Under the pieces are notes generated by a model that was given only the letters and a program-made list of their open reading frames with translations, was not told the DNA's origin and ran no database searches. Both the position numbers and the translations under genes were made by a program. 64,000 nt of DNA from JALZCH01 sp036387135 (GTDB lineage Bacteria; Acidobacteriota; Blastocatellia; Pyrinomonadales; Pyrinomonadaceae): positions 1-64,000 of the forward strand of contig DASVUH010000052.1 in the NCBI GenBank assembly GCA_036387135.1. Direction: 5' to 3'. Positions within the stretch are counted from its first letter, which is position 1, and each line of letters starts with the position of its first letter. Below, piece after piece: positions 27,699 through 36,205 of this stretch.

Positions 27699-28334
27699 GA
27701 AGTGAATAGAATCTGTTGCCTAACTTCCTGACATATACAAAAACAGCTTGCCTGAAAAAGCGATAAGGTCTTAACGTGCCGCTGTTTAGAAAGATTTCCC
27801 GTATCGTAACGAGATTATAAGTTGTTTAATCTAAGATTAAGAAACGAGAAAAGCGTTCAACGATTACGCAAAATTTATACCGTCATCATGACGTTCTAAA
27901 AAAAAACGCACTGTTAATTTGTAGAAAATAATAATCCCGATTTAATAAGCATTTCTCATTTTTCTTTATAAATGAGAGAAGGGAGAAAGTTTTGGGAATA
28001 ATCCATTTGTTCGGATTTCCTCCAAAAATTTAGATATTTCTCAGATTCAGGATAAGAGAATCACTGTAAACGGTGAGATCCTTTTCTACTGCACCCTACA
28101 ATGAAAGCGCTTTGCTTGTTCAATAATGTGAACTGCTTTAACGAGAGGTAGCTTGCTGATATAAACGGCGCTATTTTCGGGCAGATTAGTTCAATCTCTA
28201 TCCTGCAGAGCTTTATTCGGAGCCGCCTTTGGATTCTGAATTTTATAACTTGCTTTCTTTTAAGGCTTTGTTTAAACGAGGCAACGCCTCGTTTTATGTT
28301 TTGCAACCAAGTTCTTTGTTATATTTAATTAACT
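27699..28334. other. long divergent intergenic region; possible leader or small RNA
   Basis: About 640 bases between a leftward receptor gene and a rightward regulator gene, with no convincing protein. It contains a small hairpin TCTCATTT/AAATGAGA (27954-27977), a stem TTCTC...GAGAA around 28038-28064, and a terminator-like hairpin at 28274-28295. The latter has no protein gene before it, so a small RNA ending there is possible. I could not match it to a known RNA family. Confidence 0.3.
28274..28295 (+). terminator. terminator-like hairpin without an upstream gene
   Basis: AAACGAGGC (28274-28282) and GCCTCGTTT (28286-28294) form a perfect 9-base stem with a 3-base loop. A TTTT run (28292-28295) overlaps the end of the right arm. 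It is 40 bases before the regulator ATG. Confidence 0.55.
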
Positions 28335-29744
28335 ATGGCTAAAAAAGGTTCGATATTAGTTGTTGATGACGAAGAAATTATGCGCGATGTGCTTGAAGTC
28401 TTATTGTCGTCGACAGGTTATAAAGTTGATTTGGCGAAAACCGGTGAAGAAGGGTTAGAGATGTATTCGCGCCGCTCGTATGACGTTGTGCTGCTGGACG
28501 TTTCGATGCCGGGAATCGGCGGGCTTTCAACGCTTGAAGAACTTCTGAAAATTGATTCGGACGCCGTTGTTTTAATGATTACGGCTTACGCGACTTTCGA
28601 TACGGCGGTCTCGGCTTGGGAAAAAGGTGCGACCGGAATTGTTCGCAAACCGTTTCAAAACGAGCAAATTATCAATCTCGTCGCCAACGGCGTCAAAAAA
28701 CGCCGCAAAGAAGAAGAGCGACAAACTCTGCGGCAGGCGATGACGCGCGAGGTCAAACGCAACGCCATCATCGGACGCTCGACCGCGATGGAAAACGTTT
28801 TCCGGCTGGTTGACCGCGTTGCTCCCGCTCGCTCGACGGTTTTAATCACGGGCGAATCCGGGACCGGAAAAGAATTAATCGCCAAAGCGATACACGAAAA
28901 CAGCCCGCGCGCCGAACAGCCTTTTGTCGTCGTCAACTGCTCGAACATTCCGTCTGAACTGCTCGAAAGCGAATTGTTCGGTCATACGAAAGGCGCTTTT
29001 ACAGGCGCGGTCGCGTCGAAAAAAGGCTTGTTTGAAGTCGCCGATACCGGTTCGATTTTCCTCGACGAAATCGGCGACGTTCCGCCGGAAATGCAGGTTC
29101 GCCTGCTGCGCGTCATTCAAGAGCGCGAGTTCACGCCAATCGGCGACACCACACCGCACCGGGTTGATGTGAGAATCGTCGCCGCCACCAACGCCGATTT
29201 AAAAGAACTAGTTCGGCAGGGAACATTCCGCGAAGATTTGTATTACCGTCTGTCGGTCGTTCCGCTTGAATTGCCGCCGCTCAGAGAGCGCCGCGAAGAC
29301 ATTTTACCGCTCGCGCAGCATTTCATCCGCAAATACAACGAGGAAAACGGGCGGCAAATCTCGGAACAAATCAACCCGGAAGTTTTATCGCTTTTGGAGA
29401 ATTATTTTTATCCGGGAAATGTGCGCGAGCTTGAAAACATTATCGAGCGCGCGGTCGTTATTGCGCCGGAAGATGAAATTACCGAAGAATGCTTGCGCGC
29501 CGAAGTACGAAATCCTGAATTGGCGCGCGCCGCCGTGCGCGATTCAGCAGGCGCTTCGGGCGAAGTTGAGCTGGCTCGCGGCGTTAATTTTTACGATGAA
29601 GTGCGTCGTTTTGAAATTGATTTGATTCGCCGGGCGCTCGACCAGACCGCCGGTCATCAATCGCGCGCCGCCCGCCTGTTAGGCTTAAATGCGACGACGC
29701 TTAACTCGAAAATCAAAAGCTACAACATTCCGCCGCGTTCGTAA
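28335..29744 (+). CDS. sigma-54-dependent response regulator (NtrC family)
   Basis: Two-component regulator that activates RNA polymerase with sigma-54. 469 residues with three domains. A receiver domain spans about 5-120, with acidic pocket DDEE and phospho-acceptor in VVLLDVSMPG near residue 56. The AAA+ domain spans about 143-370, with Walker A GESGTGKE and the sigma-54 contact motif GAFTGA inside GHTKGAFTGA at about 217-226, plus Walker B GSIFLDEIGD. A Fis-type helix-turn-helix is at the C-terminus (SRAARLLGLNATTLNSKIK). No histidine kinase gene is next to it, so the signal is unknown. No clear SD before the ATG. Confidence 0.95.
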   Translation: MAKKGSILVVDDEEIMRDVLEVLLSSTGYKVDLAKTGEEGLEMYSRRSYDVVLLDVSMPGIGGLSTLEELLKIDSDAVVLMITAYATFDTAVSAWEKGATGIVRKPFQNEQIINLVANGVKKRRKEEERQTLRQAMTREVKRNAIIGRSTAMENVFRLVDRVAPARSTVLITGESGTGKELIAKAIHENSPRAEQPFVVVNCSNIPSELLESELFGHTKGAFTGAVASKKGLFEVADTGSIFLDEIGDVPPEMQVRLLRVIQEREFTPIGDTTPHRVDVRIVAATNADLKELVRQGTFREDLYYRLSVVPLELPPLRERREDILPLAQHFIRKYNEENGRQISEQINPEVLSLLENYFYPGNVRELENIIERAVVIAPEDEITEECLRAEVRNPELARAAVRDSAGASGEVELARGVNFYDEVRRFEIDLIRRALDQTAGHQSRAARLLGLNATTLNSKIKSYNIPPRS

Positions 29745-29752
29745 CCGATAAC

Positions 29753-29800
29753 AAAAAAGCGTCGGAGATTTACAATTTTGTAAATCTCCGACGCTTTTTT
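29753..29800. terminator. bidirectional rho-independent terminator
   Basis: Arms 29753-29775 and 29778-29800 are perfect reverse complements of 23 bases. They start with AAAAAA and end with TTTTTT, so the hairpin terminates both the regulator (rightward) and msrA (leftward). Confidence 0.93.
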
Positions 29801-29811
29801 GCGTCTAAGCT

Positions 29812-30360
29812 TTATTTTTTCAGCCGGTCTGCAAATTTATCTCTAAACTTTCGCACCTTCGGCGCAACGACTGCCGCGCAATACGGTTGCGTCGGGTTGT
29901 TGGCGAAATATTCCTGATGGTAGTCTTCCGCCGGATAAAAATCGGCAAATGCGACTACTTCCGTCACGATTGGATTGTCATAAAGCCTTTCAGAAGTTAT
30001 TTCTTCAATGACTTCGTGAGCGATTTGTTTCTGTTCGGGCGAATGATAAAAAATCGCCGAACGATATTGCGTTCCGACATCGGCGCCCTGACGGTTTAAA
30101 GTCGTCGGGTCGTGAACCGTAAAAAAGACGCGCAAAATGTCGCGGAAAGAGATTTCCTGCGGATTAAATTTGATTTGGATGACTTCGGCGTGTCCGGTCG
30201 AACCTGAGCAGACATCGCGGTAAGTCGGATTTTTGATTTCGCCGCCGGAATAGCCGGAAACGACATCTTCGACGCCTTTTAAATCGTCAAATACGGCTTC
30301 GACGCACCAGAAACAGCCCGCGCCGAGCGTCGCGATTTCTAAACTTTGATTGTTTTCCAT
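29812..30360 (-). CDS. msrA: peptide-methionine (S)-S-oxide reductase MsrA
   Basis: Repairs oxidised methionine (S-sulfoxide) using thioredoxin. 182 residues, usual for a cytosolic MsrA. Catalytic motif GAGCFWCVEAVFDDL at about 14-28, with the nucleophile in GCFWC. YSGG, PTYRDVCSGSTGHAE and QYRSAIFYH follow as expected. No MsrB domain is fused. SD AAGGGG precedes the ATG at 30360. The 75-base gap to mtnC holds no clear terminator, so msrA could be the distal gene of an mtnC transcript. Confidence 0.96.
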   Translation of the reverse strand: MENNQSLEIATLGAGCFWCVEAVFDDLKGVEDVVSGYSGGEIKNPTYRDVCSGSTGHAEVIQIKFNPQEISFRDILRVFFTVHDPTTLNRQGADVGTQYRSAIFYHSPEQKQIAHEVIEEITSERLYDNPIVTEVVAFADFYPAEDYHQEYFANNPTQPYCAAVVAPKVRKFRDKFADRLKK

Positions 30361-30435
30361 AAAAGAATCCCCTTGAAAATACGATTGAAATCACAGATTA
30401 ACGCGCCCAGGATTAAATCTCAAATCTGAGAATTT

Positions 30436-31158
30436 TTATTCCAGCTCGTCAAAACTGTTAATTGTTAGATGCACGGTCGGTTGGCTAATCGGCGGATTAT
30501 TCGGGCGCACGCAAAGTCTGGTCTGCATCCCGGCTTCAAACGCGGCGTCAAGCTCGGCGACGACATCGGAAACAAACAAGATTTCCACAGGTGGAAAACT
30601 CAAATTCGCGGCGATTTTTCGATAGCTTTCCGTCTCTTTTTTCGCGCCAGCCGTTGTATCGAAATAAGCTGAAATGTAAGAACTTAAATCTCCGGCGACA
30701 CTAAAACCGAAAATCAGCCGCTGCGCCAGACGACTGCCCGAAGAAAAAATCGCAATCGTTTTACCGTTTTCCTTCCATCGCTTGAACGCCGGCAAAACAT
30801 CGTCGAAAACTTCGCCGCGCAGCTCGCCCGATTCGTAACCGGCGCGCCAGATTTGTCCCTGAATTGATTTTAAAGCGGTTGATTTGCGGTCTTTGTCAAT
30901 GAGAAAAATCAAATATTCCGCGACCGACTCGGCGCTTGTTTCATCGAACGGCGCAAGGTCTTCGCCTTTTTCCGAATCGAATTTATGTTCGGCGTGAAGC
31001 GACGAGATTTCATCTTGAAGCCTGCCGAAATTGTCCCGGACAAAATCCGGCATTCGTTCTCCGGCAAACGGGAAAAGCGATTTGTGAACAAAATCAATCG
31101 GCGTGGTCGTACCTTCGATGTCTAGTAAAATGGCGCGAGCCTTTTGCTGTTCCGGCAT
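30436..31158 (-). CDS. mtnC: acireductone synthase (enolase-phosphatase E1) MtnC
   Basis: Methionine salvage: converts 2,3-diketo-5-methylthiopentyl-1-phosphate to acireductone. HAD-superfamily protein of 240 residues. HAD motif I is ILLDIEGTTTPIDFVHKSLF (about 10-29), the MtnC signature. Motif II is IFSSGSRLAQ and motif III/IV is EILFVSDVVAELDAA. It is separated from mtnD by 419 bases that contain a leftward terminator, so it probably has its own promoter. mtnA, mtnK and mtnW are not in the window. Confidence 0.95.
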   Translation of the reverse strand: MPEQQKARAILLDIEGTTTPIDFVHKSLFPFAGERMPDFVRDNFGRLQDEISSLHAEHKFDSEKGEDLAPFDETSAESVAEYLIFLIDKDRKSTALKSIQGQIWRAGYESGELRGEVFDDVLPAFKRWKENGKTIAIFSSGSRLAQRLIFGFSVAGDLSSYISAYFDTTAGAKKETESYRKIAANLSFPPVEILFVSDVVAELDAAFEAGMQTRLCVRPNNPPISQPTVHLTINSFDELE

Positions 31159-31307
31159 ACAGTAAAAAGGCTACGCCATTTTCCGCCTTCGGGCAATTAT
31201 CGCCAAATTATGGTAGTGTCCTAATCTTGTGGTGTTGTAAACTTATAACTCTCAAAATCGTTTGTTTACTTTACTTTTTTCTGCTCTGCAAATGGAAGAA
31301 ATCACAA

Positions 31308-31400
31308 TAGACACTTCAATTAAATTTATGACGTTATCGGGCAGCGAAAAATGTTAAAAAAGTCGAATTTTAATAAGCACAATTAGACACTTCAATTAAA
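31308..31400. repeat. 17-base direct repeat in the mtnC-mtnD gap
   Basis: TAGACACTTCAATTAAA occurs at 31308-31324 and again at 31384-31400, 76 bases apart. The gap 31159-31577 holds no gene. The repeat could be an operator pair upstream of mtnC, or the remnant of an excised or decayed element. Confidence 0.6.
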
Positions 31401-31517
31401 ATGTCCAATAAACTTAAATCGAAAGTTTTAGGTTTCCTGCTTGACATTCATTGTCCCGCTCCTGTCTTTAAGAGCCTTCAACTTGCGAAACTGTTCGGAT
31501 GAAAAGCGAAATTTTTA

Positions 31518-31545
31518 ATAAAAAAGGCACAACCGAAATTGCGCC
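31518..31545 (-). terminator. rho-independent terminator after mtnD
   Basis: On the minus strand GGCGCAA pairs with TTGTGCC (one G-T pair) and is followed by a T-run and ATT. It lies 33 bases past the mtnD stop and separates mtnD from mtnC. Confidence 0.75.
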
Positions 31546-31577
31546 GAAAAAAAATGAAATTCAAAACAATTGAGCGA

Positions 31578-32096
31578 TTAATATTTCTGTTCAACCCCGC
31601 TTCCGGTGTAGTGCGGCGTCCAGCCCGAAGTGTCTTGAAAAAGCCGAATCGCGCGCACCGTCCGATCTTCGCACAAATCGAACCAGTGTTTTGTCCCGCG
31701 CGGAACGCGAATCAAATCTCCGGCTTCCATCGTGATTGCCGTTACGTCGCCGTTTTTCGGAGCGATATGAAAACGCCCGTGACCTTTGACGATAAAGCGC
31801 ACTTCGTCTTCGTCGTGCCAATGTTCGGGGCGAAATTTCTGGAGCATTCCGTCAAGATTCGGCGTTTCCGGTTTTATATCAATTACATCCGCCGTCGCAT
31901 AACCGCCCGCCGCTTTTAATTTTTCAATTTCAGAGGAATAAGCCGCCAGAATTTCTTCTGGCGCGGCGTCGGGCGAAACGCGCGCGCCGTCGGCGTCCCA
32001 GCGTTCATAATCTATTCCGATTTTTGCCAGATAATTTTTGATTTCTTCCGCTTCGCGTAAAACTAAGTTTTTATCGGGTACTGTAACGACTGCCAT
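31578..32096 (-). CDS. mtnD: acireductone dioxygenase MtnD
   Basis: Methionine salvage: oxidises acireductone to the keto acid precursor of methionine (iron form) or to an off-pathway product with CO (nickel form). Cupin of 172 residues. Metal ligands are in RPEHWHDEDEVRFIVKGHG at about 89-107 (two His and the Glu), and the fourth His is in VPRGTKHWFDL near residue 137. ATG at 32096, 7 bases after the Uma2 gene stop. Part of a leftward run Uma2-mtnB-Uma2-mtnD that ends in a terminator. Confidence 0.95.
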   Translation of the reverse strand: MAVVTVPDKNLVLREAEEIKNYLAKIGIDYERWDADGARVSPDAAPEEILAAYSSEIEKLKAAGGYATADVIDIKPETPNLDGMLQKFRPEHWHDEDEVRFIVKGHGRFHIAPKNGDVTAITMEAGDLIRVPRGTKHWFDLCEDRTVRAIRLFQDTSGWTPHYTGSGVEQKY

Positions 32097-32103
32097 AAAA
32101 TTT

Positions 32104-32751
32104 TCACCAAATTTCTTTCAAATCCAATTCAAAATTTTTAAGCAGCGGTTCGCCCGAAATCTTTTCGGGGTTATCGAGCGTTTCCACCGCTTCGCCGGGA
32201 CGATAAACATAAATTTTCTTCGAGATTGCATCAATCAGCCAGCCAAGCCCGGCGCCGTTTTCGATGTACTCCTGCATTTTATCCTGTAAATCTTTGAGCA
32301 AATCGGTTTTCGAACGCAACTCAACAACAAAATCCGGGCAAATCGGCGCAAATTTATTTTTCTGCGCGTCCGTCAGCCCGTTCCAGCGTTCACGCCGAAT
32401 CCACGAAACATCGGGCGAGCGTTTTGCGCCGTTCGGCAAAGTAAATCCGGTCGAAGAGTCAAAACCTTCACCCGTACCGTCATGTCTGGACCAAATTGCA
32501 ACTTGTGCGGTTAGATTAAAGTTTTTTCGCCCGGTTTCACTCGTCGTCGGCGGCATAATGATTACGTCTCCTTCTTTGGTCATCTCGATTCGCAATTCAT
32601 CGTTTTGCCGACAGAAGGCAAAAAAATCGTCGTCGCTGATTTTCGGACGAACCAGCCGCGTAACATCAACCGCAACGTCGCCGACCGTTAAATGTTTCGG
32701 ACGCGATTTTGAGTTCGGTGTCTTGATTTTTGCCGCCGTTGTTTCGCTCAT
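32104..32751 (-). CDS. Uma2 family (DUF820) restriction-endonuclease-fold protein
   Basis: 215 residues. The DUF820/Uma2 family has a PD-(D/E)XK-like fold, is very numerous in cyanobacteria and some other phyla, and has no settled function. Visible family motifs: SPDVSWIRRERW (about 112-123, first acidic residue), CPDFVVELRSKTD (about 136-148, E-x-K-like core), and the end of the fold in MQEYIENGAGLGWLID (about 157-172). The N-terminal TPNSKSRPKH is low-complexity and may derive from 7-base repeats. Sits between mtnB and mtnD with gaps under 10 bases, so it is co-transcribed with methionine salvage genes; why is unknown. Confidence 0.85.
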   Translation of the reverse strand: MSETTAAKIKTPNSKSRPKHLTVGDVAVDVTRLVRPKISDDDFFAFCRQNDELRIEMTKEGDVIIMPPTTSETGRKNFNLTAQVAIWSRHDGTGEGFDSSTGFTLPNGAKRSPDVSWIRRERWNGLTDAQKNKFAPICPDFVVELRSKTDLLKDLQDKMQEYIENGAGLGWLIDAISKKIYVYRPGEAVETLDNPEKISGEPLLKNFELDLKEIW

Positions 32752-32757
32752 AAACTT

Positions 32758-33384
32758 TTACCTCAAACTCATTTTACGCCCTAAAACTTCAAATAAAAAC
32801 TCGTAAATCTCAATATGCCGTTTTGCTTCGGCAACCGTTTCAGCCCAGGTGTAAAGCCCGTGGCAGCGCAGATAAACTCCGTGCGCCGCCGGATTCTCGA
32901 TTAACGTTTGTTTAATTGTCCGGCTCAATTCGTCGTAATCCTGCGAATTTTCCACAATCGGCAGCAATTCTCGATGCTCGTGAGTTTTCACGCCGCTTAA
33001 ACCTTTTAGCATTTCATAACCTTCGATTTCTATCCCGCCGCGCTCGAAATAAACGTCGGATAAAATCGTTCCCCAGACCGAATGCGTGTGCAGAATCGCG
33101 TTTGCTTCGGGCTTTAAATCGTAAATCGTTAAATGAATTTCGGTTTCCGCCGAAGGTTTTCCAATCCCGTCTAATACCGTCGCCGTTTCGTCAATTTCCA
33201 AAAAATGCGTTTCGGCGTCGAGCGCGCCTTTGTCGTTGCCGCTCGTTGTGATGCAAGCTCGCAACGGCGCGCGCTGAACAAGTGCGCTGAAATTTCCGCT
33301 CGTTCCTAAAACCCAACCGCGCCGGTAAAACTCTTTGCCACATTCAGCCAGTGATTCAGCTAGATTATAAAATTCCTCATTCAT
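32758..33384 (-). CDS. mtnB: methylthioribulose-1-phosphate dehydratase MtnB
   Basis: Methionine salvage, class II aldolase-fold dehydratase. 208 residues. Motifs: GTSGNFSA at about 27-34, zinc His pair in ILHTHSVWGT near residue 97, and a third His in RCHGLYTWAETVAEAKRHIE at about 172-191. ATG at 33384; the track's TTG one codon earlier is less likely. The ATG overlaps the stop of the preceding Uma2 gene as TGATG, which indicates translational coupling. Confidence 0.94.
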   Translation of the reverse strand: MNEEFYNLAESLAECGKEFYRRGWVLGTSGNFSALVQRAPLRACITTSGNDKGALDAETHFLEIDETATVLDGIGKPSAETEIHLTIYDLKPEANAILHTHSVWGTILSDVYFERGGIEIEGYEMLKGLSGVKTHEHRELLPIVENSQDYDELSRTIKQTLIENPAAHGVYLRCHGLYTWAETVAEAKRHIEIYEFLFEVLGRKMSLR

Positions 33385-34004
33385 CAATTTGCCTTTTCGG
33401 GCGGCAAAAGTTCGGCAACTGCAATTTCAATTTCGGGAAAAGCAACGAGGGCGAATTTTTCGTCTTGTTTGTAAGTTCGTTTTTGCCGGTAACCATCCGT
33501 GCCTGGTTCTCGATAATCTTCTATTTCGCGCGTGTTTAAATTTAAAATCAAATACTGAACGATGCCGTTTCGCGCGTAGTTTTTTGCTTTTTCACGGTCT
33601 CTTTTGATGGTTGAATCTGCTATTTCCAAAATTAATAAAACGTCAGCCGGTGTTGGATGACCGAGAGTGTATTTTGAAACCGGCAGATTTACCAAAACCA
33701 AATCCGGCTCAGGTTCGGAATAGTCGTCAAGCCTAATTGGGTCTTGAACGCGAATCACGCTGCGTTTTCTCAAATTTTCGTAAAAATAATCGGTTGCTAA
33801 AGTCATCGCCGTCGAATGATTAACGTTTTTCGGACTCATTTCAACCAAAACTCCTTCCCACAATTCGATTTTGTCGTCCTCGTCGAAAATCCCGTATTCA
33901 ATCATCTTCTCGTAGTCTTCGACGCGCAGGCGATGAACCGTAAATTTTTCGTTGTCGGCGGTTTCGATTTTTGGAGTCTCACTTTTTTCGGAAATTAGCT
34001 GCAT
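33384..34004 (-). CDS. Uma2 family (DUF820) restriction-endonuclease-fold protein
   Basis: 206 residues from the ATG at 34004; the earlier TTG at 34031 only adds a Lys/Leu-rich lead. Motifs: MIEYGIFDEDDKIELWEGVL (about 34-53), PEPDLVLVNLP (about 103-113), LLILEIADSTIKRDREKAK (about 130-148, with the E-x-D/K core) and YARNGIVQYLILNL (about 150-163). A different subgroup from the Uma2 gene at 32104. First gene of the mtn run, coupled to mtnB by a one-base stop/start overlap. Confidence 0.87.
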   Translation of the reverse strand: MQLISEKSETPKIETADNEKFTVHRLRVEDYEKMIEYGIFDEDDKIELWEGVLVEMSPKNVNHSTAMTLATDYFYENLRKRSVIRVQDPIRLDDYSEPEPDLVLVNLPVSKYTLGHPTPADVLLILEIADSTIKRDREKAKNYARNGIVQYLILNLNTREIEDYREPGTDGYRQKRTYKQDEKFALVAFPEIEIAVAELLPPEKAN

Positions 34005-34057
34005 TGTTTTAAGTAATTTCAATTTTAACAATTTCTAAATGTTAGATGAGAAGAAAA

Positions 34058-35083
34058 TTATCCACCGATAAAGCTCATCGAGCGCGAAGCCGGAGCGAAT
34101 TTGGTTTCATTGATAAAATGGCGCGGCTCTTTTTTCGCGACGACCGATTCGATAAATTCAATGATTTCTGCTCGTGATGCTCCGCCGCGAACAACATCGC
34201 GCAGATTGTGTTCCTGCGTCGAAAACAAACAAGTGCGAATTTGTCCGTCGGCAGTTAAACGAATCCGCGAACACGCCCCGCAAAACATTTCCGTGACGGG
34301 CGCGATAATTCCGACTTCTCCCGGCGCGCTGTCGGCAAACTCAAATCTCCAAGCGGTTTCCGCGCCGCGCGATTTTTGTTTTAAAACGAGCGGAAATGCG
34401 GCGTTAATCGCATCTCGGATTTCGCGCCCCGAAACGACTTGCTCGCGCCGCCATTCGTGACCGGAATCGAGCGGCATAAATTCGATAAAACGCATCGAAA
34501 TCGCCGCTTCGCGCGCAAAACGCGCCAGCTCGACAATTTCGTCGTCATTCCAGCCGCGAACGATTACCGCATTAATTCGAACCGGATTTAAATCCGCTTG
34601 TTTCGCCGCCTCAATCGCGCGCAAAACGTCCGGCAATTTATCAACACCCGTAATCTCCTTGAATTTTTCGCGGCGCAAACTGTCCAAGCTGATCGTCACG
34701 CGGTCAAGCCCAAGCCGCTTCAAATTCGCCGCCCGTTCGGGCAAAGTATGCCCGTTTGTCGTCAAAGCCAAATCCTTCAGATGCGGAGTGCCGAGTGCGG
34801 AGTGCGGAGTGTCCGACTTTGGATTTTTCAGACGGGCAAGTTTTTCGACTAAAATTTCGACATCTTTTCTGAGCAGCGGCTCGCCGCCGGTGAGACGGAT
34901 TTTTTCGATTCCAAGCGAGACAAAAATCTCGCAAACGAATACAAGCTCTTCGTAAGTTAAAATCTTATCTTTGTGCGCCAGCGGCGGCTCGCCGTTCGGC
35001 AGACAATAAAAACAACGAAAATTGCAGCGGTCGGTCAAGCTGACGCGCAAATCTTTAATTTGTCTTCCGTAAGAATCCTTCAT
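34058..35083 (-). CDS. moaA: GTP 3',8-cyclase MoaA
   Basis: Radical SAM enzyme for the first step of molybdenum cofactor synthesis. 341 residues. N-terminal cluster motif CNFRCFYC at about 20-27, GGEPLLR at about 66-72. The C-terminal cluster cysteines lie in FCGACSRIRLTADGQIRTC at about 267-285, and the protein ends in Gly-Gly (SFIGG), which is required in MoaA. Residues about 84-101 (LKNPKSDTPHSALGTPHL) form an insert after the beta strand that follows GGEPLLR. It is encoded by 7-base repeats. moaC and other moa genes are not adjacent. Three bases after the SH3 gene stop. Confidence 0.95.
   Translation of the reverse strand: MKDSYGRQIKDLRVSLTDRCNFRCFYCLPNGEPPLAHKDKILTYEELVFVCEIFVSLGIEKIRLTGGEPLLRKDVEILVEKLARLKNPKSDTPHSALGTPHLKDLALTTNGHTLPERAANLKRLGLDRVTISLDSLRREKFKEITGVDKLPDVLRAIEAAKQADLNPVRINAVIVRGWNDDEIVELARFAREAAISMRFIEFMPLDSGHEWRREQVVSGREIRDAINAAFPLVLKQKSRGAETAWRFEFADSAPGEVGIIAPVTEMFCGACSRIRLTADGQIRTCLFSTQEHNLRDVVRGGASRAEIIEFIESVVAKKEPRHFINETKFAPASRSMSFIGG
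34782..34823. repeat. 7-base tandem repeats inside moaA
   Basis: TGCGGAG TGCCGAG TGCGGAG TGCGGAG TGTCCGA CTTTGGA in strict period 7 (34782-34823). It encodes a Ser/Pro/His-rich insert in MoaA. No inverted partner is seen. Confidence 0.9.
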
Positions 35084-35086
35084 CTT

Positions 35087-36145
35087 TTATTTGTAGCCTT
35101 CGGCGATTTTGTTTAATTGTCGCAGAACGGCGTCCTTTTCAAAAAGCCCGGTTTTGGAAACTCGCACGCGCAAATCGGTGAGAGTTTGATAAAACTCGGC
35201 TTTTTCGGAAACTTCGGTCGGCGCTGTGTAAACTTCTTTTTTCGCCGCGTCCGCTGCAATCGGCTCAAGCCATTCGCGGACGGCTTTCAAACTTTCGGCA
35301 GCGTGCGCGCCGCGCGGAAATTGTTCGAGATAATTGCCGTGCGTAGCTTTGAGCGAATATAAATAGCAATTCAGATAACCTTCGCACTCGCCCGGCAGCG
35401 GATTGTTCGCGCCAGCCCATGCGATTTTTTCGCCCGCAGGCAAAGCTTTATATTTTCGCGCCAAATCCCAGAACAAATTCGAGCGCACATACCATTGACC
35501 GGACGGATCACTGTAAACGATGTTTGCTTCCTGCTTTTCGATAAAAGCTTTGTAAGGCTCGCTCGTCTGCTTGTCAAAAGGAATTGCCGACAAAGCGTTT
35601 TTAAGAGCCGAAAGTCTAGCAAAATTCAACTCGGCGAGCGTCGCCGGAGTTTTGATTTCCGGCAAAATTCCGGTCAGAAAATCTACCAGCTCAGCGTTGT
35701 CGGAAAAACTTTCACCCGCCGCTTTCTGGCGTTCGGCGGCAATTACGCTGTAGATCGTTTCGCGTTTTGCGGGATCGTATTGCAGCAAAAATCCGCCGAA
35801 AATCCAACCCGCTTTTTTGTTTGCAGCGCTGACGGTTTCGATTCGATGCCAATAATCGGTTTTGCCCCCGATTGTATGCTTTTCCGCCGAGCGCTCAAGC
35901 GAACGAACCTTCGTCCCGACAGGCAATTCGCCGACTTCTTTCCCGCCCGCAGACGGCGTTTCGCGCAGGTTTACATCAAAAGCCGTAGTAATAAAAAGCG
36001 GTTTCGCTTGCGGGAAGGTTTCGGCATGCGTTTTGAGAAAAATTGGGGCGGCGTGCGGAAAACTTCCGGCGAGGCAGAAAATCAAAATTGAAAAACAAAT
36101 TGTCGAACGCGAAAACAACGATTCCGCAAAAGCAAACAAAAACAT
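35087..36145 (-). CDS. secreted SH3-domain protein of unknown function
   Basis: 352 residues. N-terminal hydrophobic signal segment at about 12-33. A bacterial SH3 domain spans about 52-125 (FDVNLRETPSAGGKEVGELP, then KTDYWHRIETVSAANKKAGW). A mostly helical region follows to the end, with a pair of cysteines in CEGYLNCYLYSLKATHG near residues 251-267. SH3 domains of this type often bind cell wall peptides. The C-terminal part is not a family I recognise. Just before moaA on the same strand with a 3-base gap, likely only operon-mates. Confidence 0.7.
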   Translation of the reverse strand: MFLFAFAESLFSRSTICFSILIFCLAGSFPHAAPIFLKTHAETFPQAKPLFITTAFDVNLRETPSAGGKEVGELPVGTKVRSLERSAEKHTIGGKTDYWHRIETVSAANKKAGWIFGGFLLQYDPAKRETIYSVIAAERQKAAGESFSDNAELVDFLTGILPEIKTPATLAELNFARLSALKNALSAIPFDKQTSEPYKAFIEKQEANIVYSDPSGQWYVRSNLFWDLARKYKALPAGEKIAWAGANNPLPGECEGYLNCYLYSLKATHGNYLEQFPRGAHAAESLKAVREWLEPIAADAAKKEVYTAPTEVSEKAEFYQTLTDLRVRVSKTGLFEKDAVLRQLNKIAEGYK

Positions 36146-36205
36146 ATTTTGAATTCGAGTTTTAAAAATAAATTTAGAAAGTCGAGCCGCCCGCGTTTCT
36201 TGTCT

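Noticed and set aside
28061..28306. 81-codon leftward ORF in the receptor/regulator gap
   Set aside because: Odd basic composition, no SD, overlaps the terminator-like hairpin.
31159..31577. Insertion sequence remnant between mtnD and mtnC
   Set aside because: A direct repeat is present but there is no transposase fragment and no terminal inverted repeats.
32264..32806. 180-codon rightward ORF opposite the Uma2 gene
   Set aside because: Antisense shadow; the leftward Uma2 frame has clear family motifs.
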